A stretch of DNA of 34,165 nucleotides from Candidatus Hydrogenedentota bacterium (GTDB taxonomy: Bacteria; Hydrogenedentota; Hydrogenedentia; Hydrogenedentales; CAITNO01): contig CAITNO010000019.1 in the NCBI GenBank assembly GCA_903893795.1, positions 1 through 34,165 of the forward strand, in the 5' to 3' direction. Shown one piece after another: positions 24,801 to 33,167 of the stretch (its first letter is position 1; the number at the start of each line of letters is the position of its first letter). The translations under genes were made by a program, and so were the position numbers. The notes beneath the pieces are model-generated. The model saw only the letters and a list, made by a program, of their open reading frames with translations. It searched no databases and was not told where the DNA came from.

Positions 24801-25218
24801 CAACGCGCCCTACCACGACCGCTTTGTGAACAAACGCCCCGACAGTCCCGAATATGACCTTGCCGCAGACAAGGAACTGCGCGAGCAACTCCGCGAGATA
24901 CACGGGCGCCGCTGCGCGTCCTGCCACAACCCGGATGACGTCACGAGGCTGGACTGGATAGACCTGAAACATCCCAAGAAAAGCCTTTTCCTGACCGCAC
25001 CGCGGGGCCGGTCCCCACAGGGACGGCAGGCATGCAACAGGGCGGCCTACGCCACTGCACAGGACCCCGATTACAGGAAGGCGGTCGGCCTCGTGAACGC
25101 CGCCGTGTCAAAGGCATGGGCCAACCCGCGGCGCGACCTGGTCTCGCTCGAAAAATCCGCAAAGAGCGCTCGCGCCAAAGAGGCTCCGTCCACCATTTCG
25201 ACAACCCGAATCCACTGA
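21862..25218 (+). CDS. Secreted discoidin-TolB-cytochrome c protein (HzsA-related type)
   Basis: 1118-residue exported protein of the kind annotated as HzsA-related or PD40/cytochrome proteins in Planctomycetes. A long N-terminus precedes the signal peptide (about residues 24-42, ending VFAVD); a TTG at residue 17 with AGGA upstream is an alternative start, since no good RBS precedes ATG 21862. Residues about 55-215 resemble an F5/8 type C (discoidin) carbohydrate-binding domain (NPWWQVDLGPDKVVGRMLVYNR). Residues about 380-660 hold TolB/PD40-like propeller repeats (LTSGEWSDLDPTYTPGGDIVFVS). Heme c motifs are CAGCH (829-833), CVKCH (882-886) and CASCH (1018-1022). True hydrazine synthase is limited to anammox bacteria and needs partner subunits not present here, so this is a periplasmic or surface electron-transfer or oxidative enzyme of unknown substrate. 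Confidence 0.82.
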   Translation: MNLEFDLSEHRRNRRTLHRSILPKIAGLWLVLLGLSSTVFAVDRVPSLPDPCVAHPEARSVTAGEMRKLVEDDWLRSLQRPVTTQSDAAGACDGVKNGAYGFHTNQEPNPWWQVDLGPDKVVGRMLVYNRLDYAPGLHNADTLQIFSSDDGKNWNLCHDNKGIHFGGISGAPPLEVSFGGQGLKTRFLRLVIPSAAPIFLHLDEVEVYALGDNVKNIALGRPADQSSLSPWSTAKTAITAEYPIPACIDRAKKEASRLLEQGLDVNPMLNELDATAARFAALPAKAPEEALRGLYLEVRWMLRRLVLRNPLLDFDRLLFVKRFTQETYPDVCLNHMPWVSKPGGDLCVLSPGPESQGLFASLADLRDKASDTPAVTVSALLSNALGPGHVHGMDLWYDGSRIVFGYARAKSADPTEGWLDRAQSYRLRREVEPIHIFELRLDDGNVRQLTSGEWSDLDPTYTPGGDIVFVSERCGTSLQCNEYDKDETSCNLYVMRPDGGGIRRLSANKDGDYLPHCLDNGMVAYTRWEYHERSWAFIQSPWVIRPDGTGADAIFKQHFVNPWAIEETRSIPGSGKLVAIAAGHHTLPVGPLVLLDHRKGINEPHGIGIVTPNINPPEGGMDGAPVPEGGVSDYDGFYGTPWALSEKSFLVSYTHGSKTTEPTGYGLYYVDVYGNKELVFRDPLISCFSPIPLRPRTLPAVLPDGANLAAKGALCIVNNIGHGSADIPAGKIRYLRIAEPVGWPYDNETGGHRYGEDHRYGGPGAERKNLTNWTPVRILGDAPVLPDGSVRFRVPADTAVYFQLLDENRMELRRMRSFISFQPGELRGCAGCHESRAGAPMQPGERTTEALRKGSDVLLPAPWGDRPINFLRDVQPVLDKHCVKCHGGLKPAGALDFSGGLISFDEQVVGYGHNRAYETILANSLISMSAARAQDASITPPGAYGSLKSRLISVLDDEKHPGNMRLSTEERLRLSMWIDANAPYHDRFVNKRPDSPEYDLAADKELREQLREIHGRRCASCHNPDDVTRLDWIDLKHPKKSLFLTAPRGRSPQGRQACNRAAYATAQDPDYRKAVGLVNAAVSKAWANPRRDLVSLEKSAKSARAKEAPSTISTTRIH

Positions 25219-25263
25219 TGCCTCCACCGCTCTGTTTGTCTTCAATTCCCGATTCCCAATTAA

Positions 25264-25292
25264 TTGAAGTGCCGCAGGGGCTTTGCTAGACT
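25264..25292 (+). promoter_or_regulatory. Promoter of the inositol catabolic cluster
   Basis: TTGAAG (25264-25269), 17 bases, TAGACT (25287-25292), with TGC before the -10. About 57 bases upstream of the aldolase start. It is nearly the same arrangement as the promoter at 19237-19265. Confidence 0.6.
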
Positions 25293-25349
25293 CCGGCGAA
25301 GGGCGGTGGGTTGCCTGTTCATTGCCGCCGCACGATGGAGAATAGCGTC

Positions 25350-26378
25350 ATGCCGGTTGTCGACCATGCCATGTATGTCCGGATGCTGGACCGGGCCCTG
25401 TCTGAAGGCTTTGCCTATCCGGCCATCAATGTGCTGGAACTGACCAGCCTGAACGCCGCCATTGAGGGCTTTGCCGCGGCGCAGAGCGATGGCATCATCC
25501 AGATTTCCGTGGCGGCGGGAATGCACTCCTCCGGCCCGGCAAGAGACCCGGTGCTGGGGGCAATCACGCTGGCGGAGCATGCGCGGCGGGTTGCCGACAG
25601 GGTCGGGATTCTTGTCGCCATTCATACCGACCACTGTCCCACCGCGAAGGTCGATTCCTTTCTGAAACCGCTTATCGCCGAAACCGCCCGCAGACGCGCG
25701 GCAGGCCAGCCGAACCTGTTCCAAAGTCATATGTACGACGGCAGCGACCTGCCGATGGTCGAGAATCTGCGCATCGCGGAGGAACTGCTGGCGCAGTGCC
25801 GCGACAACGAAATTGTGCTGGAGGTGGAGGCGGGCGTGGTCGGCGGCGAGGAGGACGGCATCACGGGTGCGCCCAACGCCAAGCTCTACACCACGCCGGA
25901 AGACATGCTGCTGGTGCATGAAACCCTGAGCCGGGTAAAGGGGGGGCGCTTCATGCTCGCGGCCACTTTCGGCAATGTGCACGGCGTCTACAAACCGGGG
26001 CACGTGAAACTGATGCCCGCCATTCTGCGGGAAGGCCAGGAGGTGGTGACCGCCAGGCACGGTGATGCCGCGCGCATGTGGCTGGTGTTTCATGGCGGTT
26101 CCGGCACGGAGACGGCGGAGATTCACGAAACACTTGGCTATGGTGTGGTCAAAATGAACATCCACACGGACACGCAGTATGCGCTGACACGGTCCGTGGC
26201 GGACCACATGTTCACCCGCTACGCCGGGGTGCTGATGGTGGATGGTAACGTGGGCGTGAAGCAGGACTATCTGGCCAGCGCCTGGCTCGACAAGGGCCGC
26301 GAGGGCATGGCCGCGCGGGTGGTCCAGGCATGCGAAGAATTGAAATCTGCCGGAAAAAGCATGGGAGTGCTTGTGTGA
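25350..26378 (+). CDS. Class II (IIA-type) fructose-bisphosphate-like aldolase, probable IolJ role
   Basis: Zinc-dependent aldolase, 342 residues from ATG 25350 (GGAG nine bases upstream; ATGs at 25311 and 25335 are less well placed). Key residues follow E. coli FbaA: HTDHC with catalytic Asp94 and zinc ligand His95, LEVEAGVVGGEEDG with the two glutamates, FGNVHGVYKP with a zinc His, FHGGSG with the last zinc His, and VKMNIHTDTQYA for phosphate binding. By family alone it would be glycolytic fructose-1,6-bisphosphate aldolase. Being first in the iol cluster and overlapping iolB by four bases, it more likely cleaves 2-deoxy-5-keto-gluconate 6-phosphate to DHAP and malonate semialdehyde, as IolJ does. 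Known IolJ proteins are of the shorter IIB type, so this would be a substitution. I leave the symbol blank for that reason. Confidence 0.85.
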   Translation: MPVVDHAMYVRMLDRALSEGFAYPAINVLELTSLNAAIEGFAAAQSDGIIQISVAAGMHSSGPARDPVLGAITLAEHARRVADRVGILVAIHTDHCPTAKVDSFLKPLIAETARRRAAGQPNLFQSHMYDGSDLPMVENLRIAEELLAQCRDNEIVLEVEAGVVGGEEDGITGAPNAKLYTTPEDMLLVHETLSRVKGGRFMLAATFGNVHGVYKPGHVKLMPAILREGQEVVTARHGDAARMWLVFHGGSGTETAEIHETLGYGVVKMNIHTDTQYALTRSVADHMFTRYAGVLMVDGNVGVKQDYLASAWLDKGREGMAARVVQACEELKSAGKSMGVLV

Positions 26379-27265
26379 AACAGTACAACGCCGAGAATCT
26401 GCTCGTTCTGCCCGATACGCAAACGGCCGACCCGGGACCGCTTTTGTCCATCACGCCGGAGAGCGCAGGCTGGGACCTCATTTCCTTCCAGGTGCGCAGG
26501 CTTGCGACCGGCGATTCGTGGAACTTCGACACCGGCGAAAACGAACTGGCTTTGGTGAACCTCAGCGGCCGCTACACGGTTGGCTCGGACAAGGGGGTCT
26601 GGAGCGGCTTTGGCGGACGGTGTTCCCCTTTTGAGGGTGCCGCGCATGCGCTGTATCTGCCGCGCCGCACCAAGTTTAACGTGACGGCAGAACAGGCCGG
26701 GGAATTTGCGGTGACCTGGTGCCCCACCGACGAGGACCATGAACCGTGGCTTATCAAGCCCGAAACGGTTCGCAGTGGTCTGCGCGGCGGCGACAATGTG
26801 ACACGGCAGATAAACGACCTCCTGCCGCCCGGTTCGCCGGTGCATCGGCTGGTGCTGGTGGAAGTCTACACACCGGGCGGGAATTGGAGCAGCTATCCGC
26901 CGCACAAACATGACGTGCATGCGGTGGACGCAGCGGGAAAGCTTCTGGAGGCCGACCTCGAGGAGGTGTACTATTACCGCGTCAACCCGCCCGAAGGCTA
27001 CGCCTTTCAGCGGGTATACACCGACGGGGGCTGCCCCATGCATCAGGCGGGATTCCCAATTGACGCCGTCGTACTTGCCCGCGACGGTTGTGCCGTGCTG
27101 GTGCCGGAAGGCTATCACCCCGTCGTAAGTGCGCCGGGCTACACCACTTATTATCTGAACGTGCTGGCGGGCAGCGCGCAGAGCCTGATGGCCCGGGACG
27201 ACCCCCGGTACAGTTGGGTGAAAGAAAGCTACCGCGGCGGCGACGATCGTCTGCCGTTGTATTGA
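26375..27265 (+). CDS. iolB: 5-deoxy-glucuronate isomerase
   Basis: Isomerises 5-deoxy-D-glucuronate to 2-deoxy-5-keto-D-gluconate in myo-inositol catabolism. 296 residues, about the usual 270 plus a little. The GTG start overlaps the aldolase stop (GTGA), with GGGAG seven bases upstream. The protein is a double cupin. The C-terminal cupin carries the metal-binding set SSYPPHKHDVH, the acidic EADLEEVYYYRVNPPEGYAFQR block, and GCAVLVPEGYHPVVSAPGY, all typical of IolB. Cytoplasmic. Translational coupling to the aldolase supports the joint pathway role. Confidence 0.9.
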   Translation: MKQYNAENLLVLPDTQTADPGPLLSITPESAGWDLISFQVRRLATGDSWNFDTGENELALVNLSGRYTVGSDKGVWSGFGGRCSPFEGAAHALYLPRRTKFNVTAEQAGEFAVTWCPTDEDHEPWLIKPETVRSGLRGGDNVTRQINDLLPPGSPVHRLVLVEVYTPGGNWSSYPPHKHDVHAVDAAGKLLEADLEEVYYYRVNPPEGYAFQRVYTDGGCPMHQAGFPIDAVVLARDGCAVLVPEGYHPVVSAPGYTTYYLNVLAGSAQSLMARDDPRYSWVKESYRGGDDRLPLY

Positions 27266-27286
27266 GACGGACCCAGAAAGGCCTCA

Positions 27287-27295
27287 TGCTATAAT
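27287..27295 (+). promoter_or_regulatory. Extended -10 promoter candidate for the MNT-like gene
   Basis: TGC followed by a perfect TATAAT, about 42 bases before the small gene at 27337. A TTGAGA upstream is 22 bases away, too far, so it would work as an extended -10. It gives the inserted small gene its own expression. Confidence 0.5.
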
Positions 27296-27336
27296 GGCTG
27301 GCGCTTCGATTCATAGCCCGTTGGGAGATTCGTGCC

Positions 27337-27615
27337 TTGGTGCAAATACAAGCAGAAATTGACAAAGCGGTTGCCATTCTCCTGCGCAATGGAGCACGGG
27401 AAGTGTACCTCTTTGGGGCGCATGCGCGCGGCGAGGCCGGTCCGGAATCGGAACTGGGCCTGGCTTTGCGTGGCATGCCGCCCGAGCAGTTCTACCGTGC
27501 AGTGGGTGAGGTCTTTTCCGTTTTGTCCGTTCCGGCGGATATTGTGGACCTGGATGATTCCAGCCCCTCTCTCGATTCTCTGAGGGAGGCTGGAGATTTT
27601 CTGCGTGTCGCATGA
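27337..27615 (+). CDS. Nucleotidyltransferase-fold protein lacking catalytic aspartates
   Basis: 92-residue protein of the minimal nucleotidyltransferase (MNT/MntA-like) type. A TTG start at 27337 is chosen, with GGGAG nine bases upstream; GTG at 27340 is possible. The core reads VYLFGAHARG (residues 23-32), five residues, then SELGLAL. The family pattern is GSxARG, five residues, SDxDL; so Ser becomes Ala28 and the two metal-binding aspartates become Glu39 and Gly41. It should be inactive as a nucleotidyltransferase. Active relatives are antitoxins that AMPylate HEPN (HepT) toxins; no HepT gene follows, since the ATG overlapping the stop reads ATG-ACC-TGA. Probably a relic or a binding-only protein. 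It lies between iolB and iolC on the same strand. Confidence 0.65.
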   Translation: MVQIQAEIDKAVAILLRNGAREVYLFGAHARGEAGPESELGLALRGMPPEQFYRAVGEVFSVLSVPADIVDLDDSSPSLDSLREAGDFLRVA

Positions 27616-27724
27616 CCTGAAGCAGCCGACTGCCCCTGAACTGCTCCGGCTTAACATGCTCATCGAGCCCCTATGACCGTTTGCCCTCACACTTGAGCCA
27701 TGCCTTGGCCTCCTGGAGTTCCAC

Positions 27725-28753
27725 ATGACGCTAGAAACACTTTATGATTCCGTGCACATGGGCCGTTCGTCCATCGACCTGTACAGCGATGACGTCGGCG
27801 CGCCCTTTGTGGAAATCACCAAGTTCGCCGCCTATGTCGGCGGGTCGCCGCTGAACATCAGCGTCGGCGGACGGCGGCTGGGCATGAACACCGCCGTGCT
27901 CACCGCGCTTGGCGCGGATCCTGTGGGCGATTTCATCCTGCACTTCCTGCAGCGGGAAGGTGTGGAAACCGCCTTCGTCCCCCGCAAGCCCGGACACCGA
28001 ACGAGCGCCGTGGTGCTCGGCATTGAGCCGCCCAGCAAGTTCCCCTTGGTGTATTACCGCGACAACTGCGCCGACATCGAAATGACCATTGACGACGTGC
28101 TGGCGGCCCCGGTCACGCGGTGCAAAGTGTTCCAGTTCGCCGGCACCAACCTCTGCAAAGAACCCTGCCGCAGCGCCACTTTCTTTGCGGCGGAACAGGC
28201 CCGCGCGGCCGGTGCCGAAGTGGTTTTTGACATCGACTTCCGGCCGGACCAATGGCACGACCCGCGCGCCTTCGGCGTGACGGCGCGCGCCATCCTGCCG
28301 CTGGTGGACATCGTCCTCGGCACGGACGACGAAATCAACGCGGCCATGCTCCGCGACCCGGCGCAGATTACGCTGACCCATTCGCAGGTGTCGGACACCA
28401 AGGTTGCGGGCGATGTGGACGCGGGGATTGCGGCACTGCTGGCGCTGGGCCCCAAGGCGCTGGTGCAAAAGCGCGGCGCCGACGGCGCGCGGGTCCATGT
28501 GAAGCGTGACGGCGGCGCGGTCGAACAGATTGACGCACCGGGCTATCCCGTCGAGATTTACAACATCCTCGGCGCGGGCGACGCCTTTGCGGCCGGCTTT
28601 ATCTGCGGACATATCCGCGGTATGGGTTGGCGCAAGGCCGGACGGCTTGGCGCGGCCTGCGGCGCGATTGTCGTGACGAAGCACGGCTGCGCCAACTTCA
28701 TGCCCACCTGGGACGAGGTGATGGAGTTCGTCGAGGCCCGGGGGGGGCTCTAA
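27725..28753 (+). CDS. iolC: 5-dehydro-2-deoxygluconokinase
   Basis: Phosphorylates 2-deoxy-5-keto-D-gluconate at position 6. 342 residues, PfkB family. TGGAG lies seven bases upstream of the ATG. IolC marks: MGRSSIDLYSDDVGAPF near the start, the FAAYVGGSPLNISVGGRRLGM substrate motif, FPLVYYRDNCADIEM in the middle, and the NILGAGDAF anion-hole motif with catalytic Asp286. The VVFDIDFRPDQWHD segment is also typical of IolC. Separated from iolB by the MNT-like gene and from iolD by a toxin-antitoxin pair, yet same-strand and in pathway order. Confidence 0.91.
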   Translation: MTLETLYDSVHMGRSSIDLYSDDVGAPFVEITKFAAYVGGSPLNISVGGRRLGMNTAVLTALGADPVGDFILHFLQREGVETAFVPRKPGHRTSAVVLGIEPPSKFPLVYYRDNCADIEMTIDDVLAAPVTRCKVFQFAGTNLCKEPCRSATFFAAEQARAAGAEVVFDIDFRPDQWHDPRAFGVTARAILPLVDIVLGTDDEINAAMLRDPAQITLTHSQVSDTKVAGDVDAGIAALLALGPKALVQKRGADGARVHVKRDGGAVEQIDAPGYPVEIYNILGAGDAFAAGFICGHIRGMGWRKAGRLGAACGAIVVTKHGCANFMPTWDEVMEFVEARGGL

Positions 28754-28784
28754 GACACCCACGAAAGGGCGCGCCAAGCACGAA

Positions 28785-28793
28785 TGGTATAAT
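28785..28793 (+). promoter_or_regulatory. Extended -10 promoter candidate for toxin-antitoxin pair
   Basis: TGG followed by a perfect TATAAT, about 94 bases before the antitoxin start. No clear -35. It would make the pair independent of the iol promoter. Confidence 0.45.
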
Positions 28794-28886
28794 GGATTTC
28801 GTACAATTGGCCCGTGACGCAGTCGCACAATAGAGAAAACACCGGCTGACATAAGAGGTTTTCTGCACTGAGAAAGGATGAAGGCC

Positions 28887-29120
28887 ATGCCGACCGCAGC
28901 AGAGAGGATTTCCGATGAGGTGCTTGCTCTTCCGTCTGAGGCGCGCCTCGCGCTGGTGGACAAGATTCTGACAAGCCTGAACCTCCCAACGCAGCCCGAA
29001 ATTGATCGTCTCTGGATGGAAGAAGTGAAGAGGAGGGTTGGCGAAATGGAGCGGGGCGAGACTGACCTTGTTCCCGGCGAAGAAGTATTCGACCGGATTC
29101 GCCGGAAATACGCCCGATGA
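28887..29120 (+). CDS. Addiction-module antitoxin (TIGR02574-type)
   Basis: 77-residue helical antitoxin. ATG 28887 is chosen because AAAGGATG is at proper spacing for it, while ATG 28878 overlaps that site. It fits the putative addiction module component family: AERISDEVLALPSEARLALVDKILTSLN at the N-terminus (family pattern: helix, LPxxxRxxLaxxLLxSL), WMEEVKRRVGEMERGE in the middle, and a basic C-terminus (FDRIRRKYAR). Its role is to bind and neutralise the adjacent toxin and probably to repress their common promoter. It overlaps the toxin by four bases (ATGA), usual for such pairs. Confidence 0.85.
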   Translation: MPTAAERISDEVLALPSEARLALVDKILTSLNLPTQPEIDRLWMEEVKRRVGEMERGETDLVPGEEVFDRIRRKYAR

Positions 29121-29407
29121 AGTTTTATCTTCACCGTCGCGCCGAGGAAGAGCTTGATGCGGCGGTGAATTACTATGAGGCGTGTCAACCGGGACTCGGC
29201 CTCGAATTCACCGAAGCGGTCTACGGGACCATCGCGCGCATTTCTGAATTTCCGCATGCGTGGCCGCTCCTGGACGAAGATATCAGGCGCTGTCTTGTGA
29301 ACCGCTTTCCGTTCCGAGTAATCTACAAAGTCGAGTCGGACATGATCCGCATAATGGCGGTTGCGCAACTGCACAGGCAGCCGGACTACTGGCGCGAAAG
29401 GGCATAA
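29117..29407 (+). CDS. ParE/RelE-superfamily toxin
   Basis: 96-residue toxin of the RelE/ParE fold. Family marks: FYLHRRAEEELDAAVNYYE at the N-terminus, GLEFTEAVYGTIARISEFPHAWPLLDEDIRRCLVNRFPFRVIYKVE in the middle and a VAQLHRQPDYW end. These match the ParE-like branch commonly paired with TIGR02574 antitoxins. Relatives either cleave mRNA on the ribosome or inhibit gyrase; which applies cannot be told here. Translation is coupled to the antitoxin by a 4-base overlap. It appears intact, so the locus may be functional. It is followed by 221 bases of non-coding DNA before iolD. Confidence 0.87.
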   Translation: MKFYLHRRAEEELDAAVNYYEACQPGLGLEFTEAVYGTIARISEFPHAWPLLDEDIRRCLVNRFPFRVIYKVESDMIRIMAVAQLHRQPDYWRERA

Positions 29408-29628
29408 CTCTTTACAGGTTGCGGGGAAAACGGAAGACTTGTGGGAGTTGCTTTGCGGCTCTTCACACCGTCCTCCCGACGCCTCGTGGATACTTTTCTT
29501 TTGCCGTTCACTCCGGCATAATTACGGAGTTCGGCGCTGTCCCCCATGACGGCGTCTTTGGTGGTCTCACATTTCAGCTTCTTGTTGTTGTGGCGGTTGT
29601 CCGTGATTAAACACTAGGAGGTCGGTTC
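29408..29628 (+). other. Leader of iolD, 221 bases without gene
   Basis: No convincing gene. It contains a perfect dyad ACTCCG (29510-29515) / CGGAGT (29525-29530) around a 9-base AT-rich centre, possibly an operator, then the promoter candidate at 29585-29613 and the strong AGGAGGT site of iolD. Confidence 0.4.
29585..29613 (+). promoter_or_regulatory. Promoter candidate for iolD-iolA-iolE
   Basis: TTGTTG (29585-29590), 17 bases, TAAACA (29608-29613), directly before the AGGAGGT ribosome-binding site of iolD. The leader would be very short; moderate match only. Confidence 0.35.
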
Positions 29629-31497
<1,869 letters not shown>

Positions 31498-31527
31498 ACA
31501 GCCGCGCCCGCCGCGGGAAAGAATGTT

Positions 31528-33000
31528 ATGGCCAAGCGTTTAATGAATTATGTCAATGGGCAATGGGTGGATTCGGCCGCGTCGGAGTGCGCCCCGGTCA
31601 TCAATCCCGGCACGGGCGAGCATTTCGCGGACGCGCCGCTTTCCTCCCCCGCCGAGGTGGACGCCGCCGTCCGCGCCGCCGTGGCGGCGTTTAAGGAATG
31701 GCGCCGCGTGCCCGCGCCCGACCGCATCCAGTTCCTCTTCAAGCTCAAGGAGCTGCTTGAGGACAATCTCGATGCGCTGGCCCGTTCCTGCACCGAGGAA
31801 TGCGGCAAGACCTACCGGGAAAGCGTCGGCGAACTGCGCCGCGCCATCGAGAACGTCGAGGTGGCCTGCGGCATTCCCCTGCTCATGCAGGGTCGCAACA
31901 ACGAGGACATTGCGCGCGGCATCGACGAGCACATGTTCCGCCAGCCCATCGGAGTGGCGGCCATGGTCGCCCCCTTCAATTTCCCGGCCATGATCCCCTT
32001 CTGGTTTCTGCCCTATGCGCTGGCCACGGGCAACTGCTTCATCGTCAAGCCGAGCGAGAAATGCCCCGTGACGCAGCAGCGCGTCTTCGAACTGGTGGAC
32101 CGGCTTGGCCTGCCGCCGGGCGTGCTGCAACTGGTCAACGGCGCGAAAGAAACGGTGGACGCCCTGCTGGACCACCCGGATATCCGCGCCATCAGCATGG
32201 TGGGCTCCACGCCCGCCGCGCGGGCCATCTATGCCCGGGCGGCGGCCAATGGCAAGCGCGCGCAGTGCCAGGGCGGCGCCAAGAACCCCGTGCTGATCAT
32301 GCCCGACGCCGACATGGAAACGGCCACGCGCATCCTGGCCGATTCGGCCTTCGGTTGCGCGGGGCAGCGCTGCCTGGCCCTGTCCTCGGGCATCACCATC
32401 GGCGCGGCGCGCGACCCTTTCCGCGGCTGCTTCGGTGAAGCGACGCGCGCCCGGCGTGTGGGCTACGGACTGGACGAGGACGCCGAGACCGGCGCCGTCA
32501 TCAGCGCCGAGAGCAAGGCGCGCATCGAACGCCTCATCGGCATTGCCGAGGCCGAGGGTGCCCGGCCTATCGTGGACGGGCGCGGGCAGACAGTGCCCGG
32601 CTATGAAGGCGGCCATTTCATCTTCCCGACCCTGCTTGACGGAGTGCCGCCCCAAGGCGAGATCGCGCGGACGGAAATCTTCGGCCCTGTGTTCAGCCTC
32701 ATGCACGCCGATACGCTCGAAGAGGGCATCGCGATGGTGAACGACCGGGCCTATGGCAACATGGCCTGCATCTTCACCGCCAGCGGCGCCGCCGCGCGCA
32801 AGTTCCGCAACGAGGTCCGCGCAGGCAATGTGGGCATCAACATCGGCGTCGCCGCGCCCATGGCCTTCTTCCCCTTCAGCGGCTGGGCAGACAGTTTCTT
32901 CGGCGACCTTCACGGCCAGGCCGAGCACGCCGTGGAGTTCTTCACCGAGACCAAGGTGGTCGTCGAGCGCTGGCCCCAGGAATGGAGCCGGCAGTTTTAG
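31528..33000 (+). CDS. mmsA: Methylmalonate/malonate-semialdehyde dehydrogenase (CoA-acylating)
   Basis: Last step of the inositol route: oxidises malonate semialdehyde with NAD and CoA to acetyl-CoA and CO2 (IolA); also able to use methylmalonate semialdehyde. 490 residues, full length. The catalytic cysteine is Cys282 in [12 protein letters not shown]. The cofactor region holds [28 protein letters not shown] and [29 protein letters not shown], where the missing glutamate of ordinary aldehyde dehydrogenases is replaced as expected for CoA-acylating members. Ends with [32 protein letters not shown]. The RBS is weak (GGGAAAG). A large inverted repeat lies between its stop and iolE. Confidence 0.93.
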   Translation: MAKRLMNYVNGQWVDSAASECAPVINPGTGEHFADAPLSSPAEVDAAVRAAVAAFKEWRRVPAPDRIQFLFKLKELLEDNLDALARSCTEECGKTYRESVGELRRAIENVEVACGIPLLMQGRNNEDIARGIDEHMFRQPIGVAAMVAPFNFPAMIPFWFLPYALATGNCFIVKPSEKCPVTQQRVFELVDRLGLPPGVLQLVNGAKETVDALLDHPDIRAISMVGSTPAARAIYARAAANGKRAQCQGGAKNPVLIMPDADMETATRILADSAFGCAGQRCLALSSGITIGAARDPFRGCFGEATRARRVGYGLDEDAETGAVISAESKARIERLIGIAEAEGARPIVDGRGQTVPGYEGGHFIFPTLLDGVPPQGEIARTEIFGPVFSLMHADTLEEGIAMVNDRAYGNMACIFTASGAAARKFRNEVRAGNVGINIGVAAPMAFFPFSGWADSFFGDLHGQAEHAVEFFTETKVVVERWPQEWSRQF

Positions 33001-33023
33001 CGAAGAGCAAATGCGCAGCAGCA

Positions 33024-33119
33024 CGTCATTGCGAGCGAAGCGAAGCAATCTCTTGCCCGCGATGACCCAGACTTCGGGCTGTGGTTACAAGAGATTGCTT
33101 CGCTTCGCTCGCAATGACG
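33024..33119. mobile_element. 96-nt palindromic element with perfect 32-nt inverted arms
   Basis: Left arm 33024-33055 and right arm 33088-33119 are exact reverse complements, around a 32-nt centre. The arms start CGTCATTGCGAG and contain GAAGCGAAGC. Translated they give the well-known false peptides RFARND and LRAKRSN, the mark of a MITE/REP-like family scattered through many bacterial genomes. It carries no gene. In RNA it would form a very stable hairpin, possibly stopping transcription or protecting the upstream iolA message from decay. Confidence 0.85.
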
Positions 33120-33167
33120 GAGTGGGGCAACGCGGGTTGAATAGACTCAAGACCAAGGAATAATCAG

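Noticed and set aside
27612..27673. Remnant of a HepT-like HEPN toxin after the MNT-like gene
   Set aside because: The overlapping ATG stops after two codons; a following open run in another frame (ending PELLRLNMLIEPL) is too short to claim homology.
27731..29374. 547-codon antisense open frame across iolC and the toxin-antitoxin pair
   Set aside because: Covers three genes with clear families, overlaps and RBSs on the plus strand.
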